Assembly: GCA_040508545.1 (NCBI GenBank)
Contig: JBEVMR010000067.1
Location: 1-14,740 of the forward strand
Length of the DNA: 14,740 nt
Reading direction: 5' to 3'
Origin: VRUE01 sp040508545
GTDB lineage: Bacteria > Actinomycetota > Thermoleophilia > Solirubrobacterales > 70-9
The position numbers and the translations under genes were made by a program. Positions 1 to 7,133 of the stretch are shown here, piece by piece. The first letter of the stretch is position 1. Each line of letters begins with the position of its first letter. The notes below the pieces were generated by a model that saw nothing but the letters and a program-made list of their open reading frames with translations, was not told the DNA's origin and did no database searches.

Positions 1-561
1 CGCGCCGCCGCCGTACTGGCCCTAGTTCTGATCGCCGCAGGCGGTTGCGGCGGCAGCGGCCGCGGCGCGGAGACCGATCCCGAAAAGGGGTCGGATGCCG
101 AGATCCTCAACGAAGCCCTCGCGCGTGAGCTGACCATGCTCGACGTCTACACGCGCGGACGCCCGCTCCTGCGTGGCCCGCAGCGCGCGGTCGGGCGCCG
201 GCTGCGCGCCCACGAGCAGGAATACGCCGATGCCTTGACCAAGGCGATCCGCGGCCTCGGTGGCGATACCGAAGCCGAGCCAGAAGAGCTCGATCTCACC
301 GGAGTCGACGACGAGGCAGATCTGCTGAGCCTCCTCTACGAGCTCGAGAGCGCGGCCCTTGCTTCTTATATAGAGGCGGCGCCCCGTCTCTATACCCCGG
401 CGCCGCGCACGCTCGACGCCTCGCTTGCCGCCGGGCATGCCCAGCACCTCGTCGTGCTGCGCCAGGGCCTTGGCGCCGGCGCCGCCGGCTTGGCGCCCGA
501 GGGGTTCGACGGCGGCGAAGTCCCGCCTCCTGCGGACGACGATCCGAGCGGTGGGGGATGA
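1..561 (+). CDS. Ferritin-like domain lipoprotein, 5' end outside the window
   Basis: The frame is open from base 1 to a TGA at 559-561, so the N-terminus lies upstream of the window. The visible 186 residues begin with the end of a hydrophobic segment and a lipobox-like AAGGC, with the Cys at visible residue 16. A Gly/Ser-rich stretch follows, so an exported, lipid-anchored protein is likely. The rest is helical with spaced Glu/His pairs: E43 in RELTMLDVY, HEQEY at 71-75, a helix with ELESAALASYIEA, and GHAQHLVVLRQ. This pattern fits the four-helix ferritin-like fold found in many actinobacterial lipoproteins. Metal binding is inferred from the fold. The C-terminus is a Pro/Asp-rich tail. 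The MMPL gene starts 7 bases later, so the two are probably co-transcribed. The fold is moderately sure; the role is unknown. Confidence 0.72.
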   Translation, partial: RAAAVLALVLIAAGGCGGSGRGAETDPEKGSDAEILNEALARELTMLDVYTRGRPLLRGPQRAVGRRLRAHEQEYADALTKAIRGLGGDTEAEPEELDLTGVDDEADLLSLLYELESAALASYIEAAPRLYTPAPRTLDASLAAGHAQHLVVLRQGLGAGAAGLAPEGFDGGEVPPPADDDPSGGG

Positions 562-568
562 TCTTCCG

Positions 569-2788
569 GTGACCGCCCCCCTTTACGCGATCGGCCGCTT
601 CTGCTCGCGCCATCACTACCCGACGATCGCCATCTGGCTGATCGCCGCTGTGGTGCTCGTGATCCTCGGCCAGGCGTCGGGTGACAAGACCAACGACAAC
701 CTCACCCTGCCGGGCACCGGGTCGACCAACGCGACCGAACTAATGGAAGAGAAGCTGCCCGAACAGGCCTACGGCAGCAACCCCCTCGCCTTCGAATCGA
801 AGCAAGGCGCGCTGACCCAGCCCAAGTACGCACAGGCGATCGAAGAATCGATCGCGCACCTCCAGGCGATGCCCGAGGTCAACTCGGCGGTCAGTCCGCT
901 GAGCAAGGAGGGCGTCGCCAAGGGCCTGCTCAGCAAGGACAAGACGGTCGCCTACACGCCCGTGATCCTCGGCGTTGGGCCCGGGGAGCTGACCGAGGAG
1001 CAGGCAGAAGCCGTCCTCGACGCCGCTGGCCCGGCCAAGCGGGCGGGCCTCGATACCTCCGTCGGCAGCTACGTCGGCCAGCAGCTCTCCAAGCCCGATA
1101 CGGGGGTCAGCGACGCGATCGGGATCGCCGCTGCGATCGTCATCCTGCTCTTCGCCTTCGGCACGGCGACGGCGATGGTGATGCCAATCGGCTCCGCGAT
1201 CATCGGCCTGGCGATCTCACTCTCGATCATCCGCCTGCTGGAGAACGCGATCGAAGTGCCGAGCGTCGCCGCGACCCTGGCGACGATGATCGGCCTCGGG
1301 GTGGGGATCGACTACGCGCTCTTCATCGTCACCCGGCACAAACTGCAGCTCGCCGAAGGGATGGACCTGCGCGAGTCGATCGCCCGCGCCACCGCGACCG
1401 CAGGCGGCGCCGTCGTCTTTGCCGGCTTCACCGTGGTGATTGCGCTCTGTTCCCTCTCGTTTGCCGGCATACCCCTGGTCAGCACGCTCGGCTTCACCGC
1501 GGGGATCGCCGTCGTCGTCGCCGTCTGCGCCGCGGCGACCCTGCTGCCGGCGATGCTCGGTGCGCTTGGCCCCCACATCAACTCGATGCGGGTGCCCGGG
1601 ACCAGCTCCAACCCGGATGACCACGAGCCGCACGGCTGGCGGAAATGGGCGCGTGCAGTTGCCCAGCGGCCCTGGCGCTCGGCGCTGGCCGCGCTGGCCG
1701 TCCTCATCGTCCTGGCGCTGCCGATCTTCCAGCTCGAGCTGGGCCAGAACGATCTCAGCGCTCTGCCCAAGTCGACCACCGCGCGCCAGAACTACGACTC
1801 GCTGACCAAGGGCTTCGGGCCGGGCGTCAACGGGCCGCTGCTGGTCACCTCGCGATACAAGACCGCACAGGAAGCGAAACAGGTGCTGCCCGTCCTCGAG
1901 AAGGACGTGGGCGCAGCCGGCGATGTCGCCGCTGTCTCCGAACCGACGCTCGACAAAACCGGCACGGTGGCGGTCTTCACCGTTATCTCCAAATCCGCGC
2001 CCTGGGCTGACGAGACCGTCGACCTGGTCGAAAGCTTGCGCGACACGGCGATCCCCGGGGCGTTGCAGGAGACTGGCGCCGCCGCCTACGTCGGCGGCCA
2101 GACCGCCGGCTACATCGACCTCGCCACCCAGATCAGCGACAAGCTGCCGCTGATGATCGCGATCGTCGTCGGGCTCAGCTTCGTCGTCCTGCTGCTCGCC
2201 TTCCGCTCGCTGCTGGTGCCGGTCAAGGCGGCGGCGATGAACCTGCTCTCGGTCGCCGCAGCCTACGGCGTGGTGACGGCGGTCTTCCAGCTCGGCTGGG
2301 CGTCTTCGCTGATCGGGTTAGACCACTCGATCCCGATAGTCAGCTTTGTGCCGCTGTTGATGTTCGCGATCCTCTTCGGGCTCTCGATGGACTACGAGGT
2401 CTTCCTGCTGACTCAGATGCGCGAGCACTACCGCCAGAACAAAGACGAGAAGGAAGCGGTTATCGAGGGCCTGGCCAACACCGGACGGGTAATCACCTCG
2501 GCAGCCGCAATCATGGTCTGCGTCTTCACCAGCTTCGTCCTCAACGGCAATCCGATCGTGAAGGAGTTCGGGGTCGGCCTGGCGGTTGCGATCGCAATCG
2601 ACTCGACCCTGGTTCGCTGCCTGCTGGTGCCCGCCGTGATGGTTTTGCTCGGCCGCTGGGCTTGGTGGATGCCGCGCTGGCTATCTCGCGTCGTTCCACG
2701 CATCAGCATCGAGGGGGAGGATTACTTCGCCAAGCGCGACGCCGAAGCCGTCGATGGGCCGAAAAGTAGAGTTGGAGCGGACACTTAG
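569..2788 (+). CDS. MMPL/RND-family transporter
   Basis: This 739-residue membrane protein has the two-fold MMPL layout. One transmembrane helix near residues 17-36 is followed by an extracytoplasmic domain of about 160 residues and a block of helices, and the whole pattern is then repeated. The family's paired Asp-Tyr residues are in place: GIDYALF (D248-Y249) in the first half and SMDYEVF (D608-Y609) in the second. In MmpL3-type proteins these form the proton relay. MMPL proteins export lipids or other hydrophobic molecules across the plasma membrane, but the substrate cannot be read from the sequence. I chose the GTG at 569 because a GGGGG stretch lies about 11 bases upstream and the product then begins VTAPLYAIGRF, a normal family N-terminus. 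The GTG at 551 and the ATG at 425 would overlap the upstream gene. pgsA follows after 14 bases. Confidence 0.93.
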   Translation: MTAPLYAIGRFCSRHHYPTIAIWLIAAVVLVILGQASGDKTNDNLTLPGTGSTNATELMEEKLPEQAYGSNPLAFESKQGALTQPKYAQAIEESIAHLQAMPEVNSAVSPLSKEGVAKGLLSKDKTVAYTPVILGVGPGELTEEQAEAVLDAAGPAKRAGLDTSVGSYVGQQLSKPDTGVSDAIGIAAAIVILLFAFGTATAMVMPIGSAIIGLAISLSIIRLLENAIEVPSVAATLATMIGLGVGIDYALFIVTRHKLQLAEGMDLRESIARATATAGGAVVFAGFTVVIALCSLSFAGIPLVSTLGFTAGIAVVVAVCAAATLLPAMLGALGPHINSMRVPGTSSNPDDHEPHGWRKWARAVAQRPWRSALAALAVLIVLALPIFQLELGQNDLSALPKSTTARQNYDSLTKGFGPGVNGPLLVTSRYKTAQEAKQVLPVLEKDVGAAGDVAAVSEPTLDKTGTVAVFTVISKSAPWADETVDLVESLRDTAIPGALQETGAAAYVGGQTAGYIDLATQISDKLPLMIAIVVGLSFVVLLLAFRSLLVPVKAAAMNLLSVAAAYGVVTAVFQLGWASSLIGLDHSIPIVSFVPLLMFAILFGLSMDYEVFLLTQMREHYRQNKDEKEAVIEGLANTGRVITSAAAIMVCVFTSFVLNGNPIVKEFGVGLAVAIAIDSTLVRCLLVPAVMVLLGRWAWWMPRWLSRVVPRISIEGEDYFAKRDAEAVDGPKSRVGADT

Positions 2789-2802
2789 GCCGTCGTCCGC
2801 TG

Positions 2803-3375
2803 ATGTTCCCGCTCAACCTCGCTAACACGCTCACCCTGCTGCGCATCCTCGCCGTCCCGGTCGTGGTCGTCGCCCTGCTCGGTGAGACGCCGAACGGGGA
2901 TGCCCTCGCGGCCGGCGTCTTCGCCCTGGCCGCCCTCACCGACGGCCTCGACGGCTACTTCGCCCGCTCGCGCGACGCGGTCACCACCTTCGGCAAGCTG
3001 ATGGATCCGCTCGCCGACAAGCTGCTGATAACCGCGGCGCTGGTCTCGCTGGTCTCGCTGAACCGCCTCGAGGCCTGGGTGGCGATGGTGATCATCGCCC
3101 GTGAGATCGCCGTGACCGGGCTGCGGGCGATCGCCGCCGAGCGCGGCGTGGTGATCGCAGCGAGCTGGATGGGCAAGCTGAAGACGGTGCTGCAGATCGC
3201 CGCGGTGTTCGCCTTGATCGCCGCCAACCCGGCGCCGGTGTGGGTCGACGTGCTCGTCTACCTCGCCGTCGCCGTGACCCTGATCAGTGGCGCCGACTAC
3301 TTCCTCGGCTTGCGACGCCGGCTCGAGGAGGAGCGGGAAGAGCGAGCAAGGGCAAAGGGGTCAACCGCCGCGTAG
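2803..3375 (+). CDS. pgsA: CDP-diacylglycerol--glycerol-3-phosphate 3-phosphatidyltransferase
   Basis: The enzyme makes phosphatidylglycerol phosphate from CDP-diacylglycerol and glycerol-3-phosphate in the plasma membrane. The 190-residue protein carries the complete CDP-alcohol phosphotransferase signature: D47-x2-D50-G51-x2-A54-R55-x8-G64-x3-D68-x3-D72 (TDGLDGYFAR then GKLMDPLADK). The N-terminus NLANTLTLLRI is typical of PgsA, and several hydrophobic helices follow. The C-terminus is a charged Arg/Glu-rich tail. The gene starts 14 bases after the MMPL stop with no clear Shine-Dalgarno, which suggests operon expression with that transporter. Other CDP-alcohol transferases (cardiolipin or PI-phosphate synthase) share the signature, but length and N-terminus fit PgsA best. 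Confidence 0.92.
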   Translation: MFPLNLANTLTLLRILAVPVVVVALLGETPNGDALAAGVFALAALTDGLDGYFARSRDAVTTFGKLMDPLADKLLITAALVSLVSLNRLEAWVAMVIIAREIAVTGLRAIAAERGVVIAASWMGKLKTVLQIAAVFALIAANPAPVWVDVLVYLAVAVTLISGADYFLGLRRRLEEEREERARAKGSTAA

Positions 3376-3429
3376 AACGGAGCGAGCTGCCGGAAGGGGA
3401 CGAGTTCTCACACCTGGAGGTGGATCTCG

Positions 3430-3855
3430 CTACCAAGCGGGATCGATCATGAAGTGGCGGAAGCTTTCGGCTGAGCCCAGGCCGGTCCCGCGCCCAGGGG
3501 CGCCACAGTCGCACGGTGCCGCTTTCAGCGAAGTCGGCCGACCTAGGTTGTTGACCGCTTCGACTACGTACAGGCGCTCTTTGCCGCACTGATCACACCG
3601 CTTGGAGATCGTCTGTCCCACGGTCCATCCAGAGATCTCAACTTGCGCCAGCGCCGCATGCTCCGCCTGCACCTGCTCCCGTCGCCGAGAAAGGCCGATG
3701 GCCTTGCGGCAGGGTCTGTCGTACGCGGGTTCAAGGGTGGTGACGATTCCCGTCCAGGAGCCGGGAAGATCACCGGGTAGAACCATCTCATCCCCAACCT
3801 CTACATCCTCGAGGTCGGTCTCATAGGCGTACCGGCCATTGATCAGTACCTTCAC
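3430..3855 (-). CDS. Hypothetical protein with CxxC/CxC zinc-ribbon-like pair, downstream of mptA
   Basis: I do not recognise this 141-residue protein. It starts at a GTG preceded by a clear Shine-Dalgarno (GAGAGGGGA at 3861-3869, with GGGG 6 bases before the start), which supports a real gene. Residues 1-55 look like a small beta-rich domain: charged strands around VGDEMVLPG, then WTGIVTTLEP. The layout loosely recalls the N-terminal DNA-binding barrel of PriA, but this is only a resemblance. Residues 55-75 are a charged, probably helical linker. Residues 85-120 hold C87-x2-C90 and C115-x-C117, spaced as in a metal-binding ribbon. The gene lies 25 bases after the mptA stop on the same strand, so the two are probably co-transcribed. 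It ends 54 bases from convergent pgsA. GC is lower than in the neighbours (about 57% in bases 3541-3600). Confidence 0.68.
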   Translation of the reverse strand: MKVLINGRYAYETDLEDVEVGDEMVLPGDLPGSWTGIVTTLEPAYDRPCRKAIGLSRRREQVQAEHAALAQVEISGWTVGQTISKRCDQCGKERLYVVEAVNNLGRPTSLKAAPCDCGAPGRGTGLGSAESFRHFMIDPAW

Positions 3856-3880
3856 TCAGATCCCCTCTCGGCCGGTTGGG

Positions 3881-4894
3881 TCAAGGAGCGGGAGCCGCTA
3901 GCCACTCGCGCATCGTCAGGTGGCGGCGCTGGTGCTCGCCGTCCTCCAGCTCGGTGCGCAGGTCATCGAGCGTGCCGTAGCGCTCCGCGACGACGTTGTG
4001 GCGGTGGATCGTCTCCAGGTTCTCCTGCCGCGCCATCACGAAAGCGTCGCCGGGGAGGTCCGGGTAGTCGGCGGTGACGCGGCGGATCATCTCCCGCACG
4101 CAGTCCTCGACGAAGCGCGGCTGGGCGTGGGCCTTGGCGACGACCGCGAGCTCGTCGGGCCGCTTCATCAGCTCGTAGATCTCCGAGCTCATCGACTGCT
4201 CGACGATGCGCAGCAGCTCCGGAGCGTCGATCCAGGCCGGGCCGCCCTCGGGGCAGCCGACGTGGAGGGTGCCGATGCCGCGCTGGTTGTGGGTGGCGAT
4301 CGGGACCGCCTCGATTGCCGCCTCGATCTGCTCGGCGTCGAAGCCGCGCTCGGCGAGGCGTTCGCGCGCGAGCCCGCCGACCATCTCCTGCGCGCACGGG
4401 CACGCAGTCATTCCCTGCGCCTGGACGCCGGTCAGCGTCCGCGTCCCGCGCAGCGAGTCGACCGCGGTGCCGAAGAGGACGTAGATCTCCTGCGTGCGCT
4501 GGCCGCTTGCGGGGGTGGTGACCGTCTCCGGATAGCGCGCCGTCACCGAGACCTCGGCGCGCAGACCGTCCTGGCTCTCGCGCACGCGCTTGGCGATATG
4601 GGCGGCCAGCACCTCGGCCCGGAACGCCTCGCCGAGCACGACCTCGTCGATCGCCTCGCCGACGACTTCCTCGAAGCGCGACATGTGGACGCCTGCCTGG
4701 CGCGGGTTGAGATCTACAAAGCACTCGAATTCGGCGTGGTAGAGGTTCTCCTCGCCGTTCGTCGCGACCCGGATCACCTTCTCGACTCCGGTTACGCCGA
4801 CCCGCGAAAGACTGACCATCGTCGCCGGCGCGCCCGACTGCACGTCTGCTGCGGTGGGGGAGAGCGGAGTGGTGGAACGGGTTGCCATCGGCAT
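3881..4894 (-). CDS. mptA: GTP cyclohydrolase MptA (FolE2/type IB family)
   Basis: The enzyme opens the imidazole ring of GTP in the first step of pterin synthesis. Archaeal MptA yields dihydroneopterin 2',3'-cyclic phosphate, and bacterial FolE2 yields dihydroneopterin triphosphate. Family marks are DLNPRQAGVHMSRFEE at 61-76, a GMTACPCAQEM segment with C165 and C167 in the metal/active-site region, and THNQRGIGTLHVGC at 201-214. The GMTACPCAQ form resembles the archaeal MptA branch more than bacterial FolE2, where I expect a CPCS form. Which product is made cannot be decided here. Two ATGs are possible, 4894 and 4888. A -10-like TACGCT at 4897-4902 sits only 2 bases from the first and 8 from the second, so the mRNA may begin near 4890 and use ATG 4888. 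The gene is divergent from the sigma factor and is followed by a small Cys-pair protein. Confidence 0.93.
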   Translation of the reverse strand: MPMATRSTTPLSPTAADVQSGAPATMVSLSRVGVTGVEKVIRVATNGEENLYHAEFECFVDLNPRQAGVHMSRFEEVVGEAIDEVVLGEAFRAEVLAAHIAKRVRESQDGLRAEVSVTARYPETVTTPASGQRTQEIYVLFGTAVDSLRGTRTLTGVQAQGMTACPCAQEMVGGLARERLAERGFDAEQIEAAIEAVPIATHNQRGIGTLHVGCPEGGPAWIDAPELLRIVEQSMSSEIYELMKRPDELAVVAKAHAQPRFVEDCVREMIRRVTADYPDLPGDAFVMARQENLETIHRHNVVAERYGTLDDLRTELEDGEHQRRHLTMREWLAAPAP

Positions 4895-4896
4895 GA

Positions 4897-4934
4897 AGCG
4901 TAGGCGATCGGCTCCGTCGACAGCTCCCTATACT
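4897..4934. promoter_or_regulatory. Divergent promoter region between mptA and the sigma factor gene
   Basis: On the plus strand, TATACT at 4929-4934 is a near-consensus -10 box for the sigma gene. It would give a transcript starting near 4941 with a leader of about 68 bases. No good -35 is seen. On the minus strand, TACGCT at 4902-4897 is a -10-like match for mptA. The two boxes lie about 26 bases apart, so polymerase binding to one may affect the other. Confidence 0.45.
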
Positions 4935-5008
4935 TCGGCAAGCCGGAGCGTTGGGGCCGGCCCCCGGGAGGGGAACTGGGTTGCAGTGGAGGCAGTGTTA
5001 TCGAGCCG

Positions 5009-6130
5009 TTGGAGACGGTCCCGCAGGGACTGAATCAGGATTCGAGCGAGCAGCCAATGGGGCCGCAGGAGCTCCAGGAGCTGGTCGCGCTCGGCCGCGA
5101 GCGCGGTTACCTCACCTTCGAGCAGATCGCCGCCACACTGGAGGAGGTCGAGGTGACCAAGGAGCAGGTCACCGGCCTGCACGCCCACCTGGTCGAGCAC
5201 GGCGTCGAAGTGATTGCCGAGGACGGCGTCACCGCTTACAAGGAGCAGCGCGCCGAGGCGGCCAACGGCGGGTCGCGCAAGCAGGAGCTGGATCTGACGG
5301 TCGAACCGAGCCTCGACTCGCTGCGCCTCTACTTGCGCTCGATCGGCAGGGTAGACCTGCTCACCGCGGCCCAGGAGGTCGAACTGGCGAAACGGATCGA
5401 GCGCGGCGACATGATCGCCAAGCGGCAGATGGTGGAGGCCAACCTGCGCCTCGTCGTCTCGATCGCGAAAGGCTATTTGGGGCGGGGCCTGAGCTTCCTC
5501 GACCTGATCCAGGAGGGCTCGCTGGGGTTGATCCGGGCGGTGGAGAAGTTCGACTACCGCCGTGGCTACAAGTTCTCCACCTACGCGACCTGGTGGATCC
5601 GCCAAGCGGTCACCCGGGCGATCGCCGACAAGGCGCGCACGATCCGCATCCCGGTGCACATGGTCGAGAAGCTCAACCGCGTCGCCCACGTCGAGCGCCA
5701 GCTGGTGCAGCGCTTCGGCCGCGAGCCGGAGCCGGCCGAGATCGCCGAGGAGCTGCGCTGGCCGCTGGGCGAAGTGCGGGAGATCCTCCGCGTCGCGCAG
5801 CTGCCGGTCTCGCTGGAGAAACCGGTCGGCGACGAGGACGACTCCGAGCTCGGCGATTTCGTCGCCGACGACACCGTCGCCGAGCCATTCGAAGAGGCGA
5901 GCGAACACCTGCAGAAGGAGGGCGTGCAAAAGGCGCTGGCTGCATTGCCCGACCGTGAGCGCCAGGTGATCGAGCTTCGCTACGGGCTCACCGGCCTGGA
6001 GCCGCTGACGCTCGAGGAGGTCGGCAACACCTTCGGCGTCACCCGCGAGCGGATCCGCCAGATCGAGAACAACACCCTGAAGAAACTCCAGCACCTGCCG
6101 GAGGCGCAGATGCTCCGCGAAGCGAGTTGA
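5009..6130 (+). CDS. rpoD: Primary RNA polymerase sigma factor (SigA/RpoD group)
   Basis: This sigma-70 protein directs core RNA polymerase to -10/-35 promoters. Its 373 residues contain region 1.1 (about 17-75), region 1.2 (100-135, SLDSLRLYLRSIGR), region 2 (137-215) with NLRLVVSIAKGY, DLIQEGSLGLIRAVEKFDY and YATWWIRQA, region 3 (216-290), and region 4 (305-365). Region 4 holds LPDRERQVIELRYGL and the -35-binding helix-turn-helix ending VTRERIRQIE. Region 1.1 together with intact regions 1.2-4.2 points to a primary sigma rather than an alternative one. It is short, with no long acidic or non-conserved insert. The start is uncertain. TTG 5009 is the first in-frame start, with GGAGG at 4988-4992 rather far upstream. 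ATG 5057 would trim 16 residues without touching a domain. The gene is divergent from mptA. Confidence 0.93.
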   Translation: METVPQGLNQDSSEQPMGPQELQELVALGRERGYLTFEQIAATLEEVEVTKEQVTGLHAHLVEHGVEVIAEDGVTAYKEQRAEAANGGSRKQELDLTVEPSLDSLRLYLRSIGRVDLLTAAQEVELAKRIERGDMIAKRQMVEANLRLVVSIAKGYLGRGLSFLDLIQEGSLGLIRAVEKFDYRRGYKFSTYATWWIRQAVTRAIADKARTIRIPVHMVEKLNRVAHVERQLVQRFGREPEPAEIAEELRWPLGEVREILRVAQLPVSLEKPVGDEDDSELGDFVADDTVAEPFEEASEHLQKEGVQKALAALPDRERQVIELRYGLTGLEPLTLEEVGNTFGVTRERIRQIENNTLKKLQHLPEAQMLREAS

Positions 6131-6145
6131 GCACGCTCGGGTTGG

Positions 6146-6151
6146 GATACT
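6146..6151 (+). promoter_or_regulatory. -10-like hexamer placed for leaderless transcription
   Basis: GATACT ends 6 bases before the GTG at 6158. If it is a -10 box, the transcript would begin on the start codon. No Shine-Dalgarno is seen between the sigma stop (6130) and the GTG. Position 2 (A) and position 6 (T) match the key bases of actinobacterial -10 boxes. Confidence 0.4.
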
Positions 6152-6157
6152 GACGCC

Positions 6158-6619
6158 GTGCCTTCCGGAGACAAGTTCTACTCGCGCGCCTCGCAGATGA
6201 TGGGGGCGAGGGGCCTGCGTTGGACCGGCAAGCTCAACATCCCCCTCTACAGGCTCTCCGGAGGAAGGATCGGCGGCCGTATCAACGAGGCGCCGGTCCT
6301 GCTGCTGACCACCACCGGGCGCAAATCGGGCCAGCAGCGCACCGCGCCGGTGGTCTACCTCGCCGACGGCAAGAGCCTGGTCGTGATCGGCTCCAACGCC
6401 GGCCACAACCGCACCCCCGCCTGGTCACTCAACCTGAAGGCCAATCCCGAGGCCGAGGTCGAGGTCGGGCGCGAGCGGCGCCCAGTGCGTGCCCGGGTTG
6501 CCGAGGGCGAGGAGCGGGCCGACCTCTGGCGCAAGCACAACGAGCAGTACTCGGGCTTCGACGAATACGAGGCGCGAACCAATCGCGACATCGCCCTCTT
6601 CGTGCTGGAGCCTCGCTGA
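6158..6619 (+). CDS. Ddn-like nitroreductase/deazaflavin-dependent oxidoreductase
   Basis: The 153-residue protein matches the mycobacterial Ddn/Rv3547-type family, small split-barrel proteins that often use the deazaflavin F420 as hydride donor. Visible marks are TTTGRKSGQQRTAPVVYL at 51-68, a beta strand with LVVIGSNAG at 74-82, PAWSLNLKANPEAEVEV at 87-103, and the C-terminal DIALFVLEPR. These are the cofactor-phosphate-binding and core strands of the fold. The substrate is unknown; characterised members reduce quinones or nitro compounds. The start is GTG 6158, with a -10-like hexamer in leaderless position. Its stop TGA (6617-6619) shares one base with the ATG of the next gene, so the pair is translationally coupled. 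No F420 biosynthesis gene is in the window. Confidence 0.88.
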   Translation: MPSGDKFYSRASQMMGARGLRWTGKLNIPLYRLSGGRIGGRINEAPVLLLTTTGRKSGQQRTAPVVYLADGKSLVVIGSNAGHNRTPAWSLNLKANPEAEVEVGRERRPVRARVAEGEERADLWRKHNEQYSGFDEYEARTNRDIALFVLEPR

Positions 6620-6993
6620 TGGCCGAGGCCCATCCATTCCGCCTCGCCGTCGAGGCCAAGGACCTCGAGGCGGCGACCGCGACCCTGCGCGAGGACGTCG
6701 TCCTGCACAGCCCGATCCTCTTCCGCGGCTTCGAGGGCCGTGAGGTCGTGGTGCAGGTCCTAACGCATGTTGCCGCCACCCTGGAGGACTTCCGCTACGT
6801 CGACGAGCTGGCCGAGGACGGCGTGGTCGTTCTCCGCTTCAAAGCCCGCGTCGGCGACCGCGAGCTGGAGGGCATCGACTTCCTCGAGCTCGACGAGCAA
6901 GGGTTGGTCAAGGAGCTGACCGTCTTCATGCGCCCGATGTCGGCCCTCACCGCCTTCAACGAGCAGATGGCCGCCCGCCTCGGCGTTAGTTAG
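6619..6993 (+). CDS. NTF2/SnoaL-like fold protein
   Basis: The 124-residue protein has the order of a small cone-shaped NTF2-like fold. An opening helix segment (HPFRLAVEAKDLEAATATL) is followed by LREDVVLHSPILFRGFEG, a helix around VVVQVLTHVAATLEDF, and strands with VVLRFKARVGD and LEGIDFLELDEQGLVKELTVF. Such proteins are hydrolases, isomerases or ligand-binding proteins, and no catalytic residues can be assigned with confidence. The ATG overlaps the upstream stop as TGATG, so translation is coupled to the Ddn-like oxidoreductase and a shared pathway is likely. The TAG stop (6991-6993) overlaps the convergent stop of the endonuclease/AbrB frame, leaving no room for a separate terminator. Confidence 0.82.
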   Translation: MAEAHPFRLAVEAKDLEAATATLREDVVLHSPILFRGFEGREVVVQVLTHVAATLEDFRYVDELAEDGVVVLRFKARVGDRELEGIDFLELDEQGLVKELTVFMRPMSALTAFNEQMAARLGVS

Positions 6994-7133
6994 GGGAAAT
7001 CCACGGCATCGGCGCGCTCAAACACGACCCGCCCGGGTCCATCTGATTGCGCCCTCATCCGGTCGCCGATTTTCAGCCCGGCCTCCTCACAGGGGCGCTT
7101 CGGAATCGTTAACTGGCGTTTCTGCCGTAAGAG
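6990..7133 (-). other. AbrB/MazE/SpoVT-like DNA-binding domain lacking its own start codon
   Basis: The last 47 codons of the frame read as a swapped-hairpin AbrB-like domain: RQKRQLTIPKRPCEEAGLKI then GDRMRAQ and GPGRVVFERAD. This corresponds to the family pattern of a first strand, TIPK, a short helix, GD, and a Gly-rich hairpin. Between the tRNA 3' end (7203) and the domain there is no in-frame ATG, GTG, TTG or CTG. The nearest in-frame ATG is inside the tRNA variable arm (7233-7235). The domain is therefore the C-terminal part of the upstream frame, a remnant that lost its start, or a gene using a rare start. AbrB-like domains bind operator DNA, often autoregulating toxin-antitoxin loci. 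No separate toxin is seen here. Confidence 0.7.

Noticed and set aside
425..568. N-terminal extension of the MMPL transporter from ATG 425
   Set aside because: It lies inside the ferritin-like gene in another frame and reads as Arg/Pro/Ala-rich noise. GTG 569 gives the normal family N-terminus and a better ribosome-binding site.
3920..4903. 327-residue plus-strand open frame antisense to mptA
   Set aside because: Repetitive Leu/Arg/Asp-rich shadow; mptA carries the family residues.
4928..6406. 492-residue open frame antisense to the sigma factor gene
   Set aside because: It is a mirror of GC-rich coding sequence; no family motif, and the plus strand encodes an unmistakable sigma factor.
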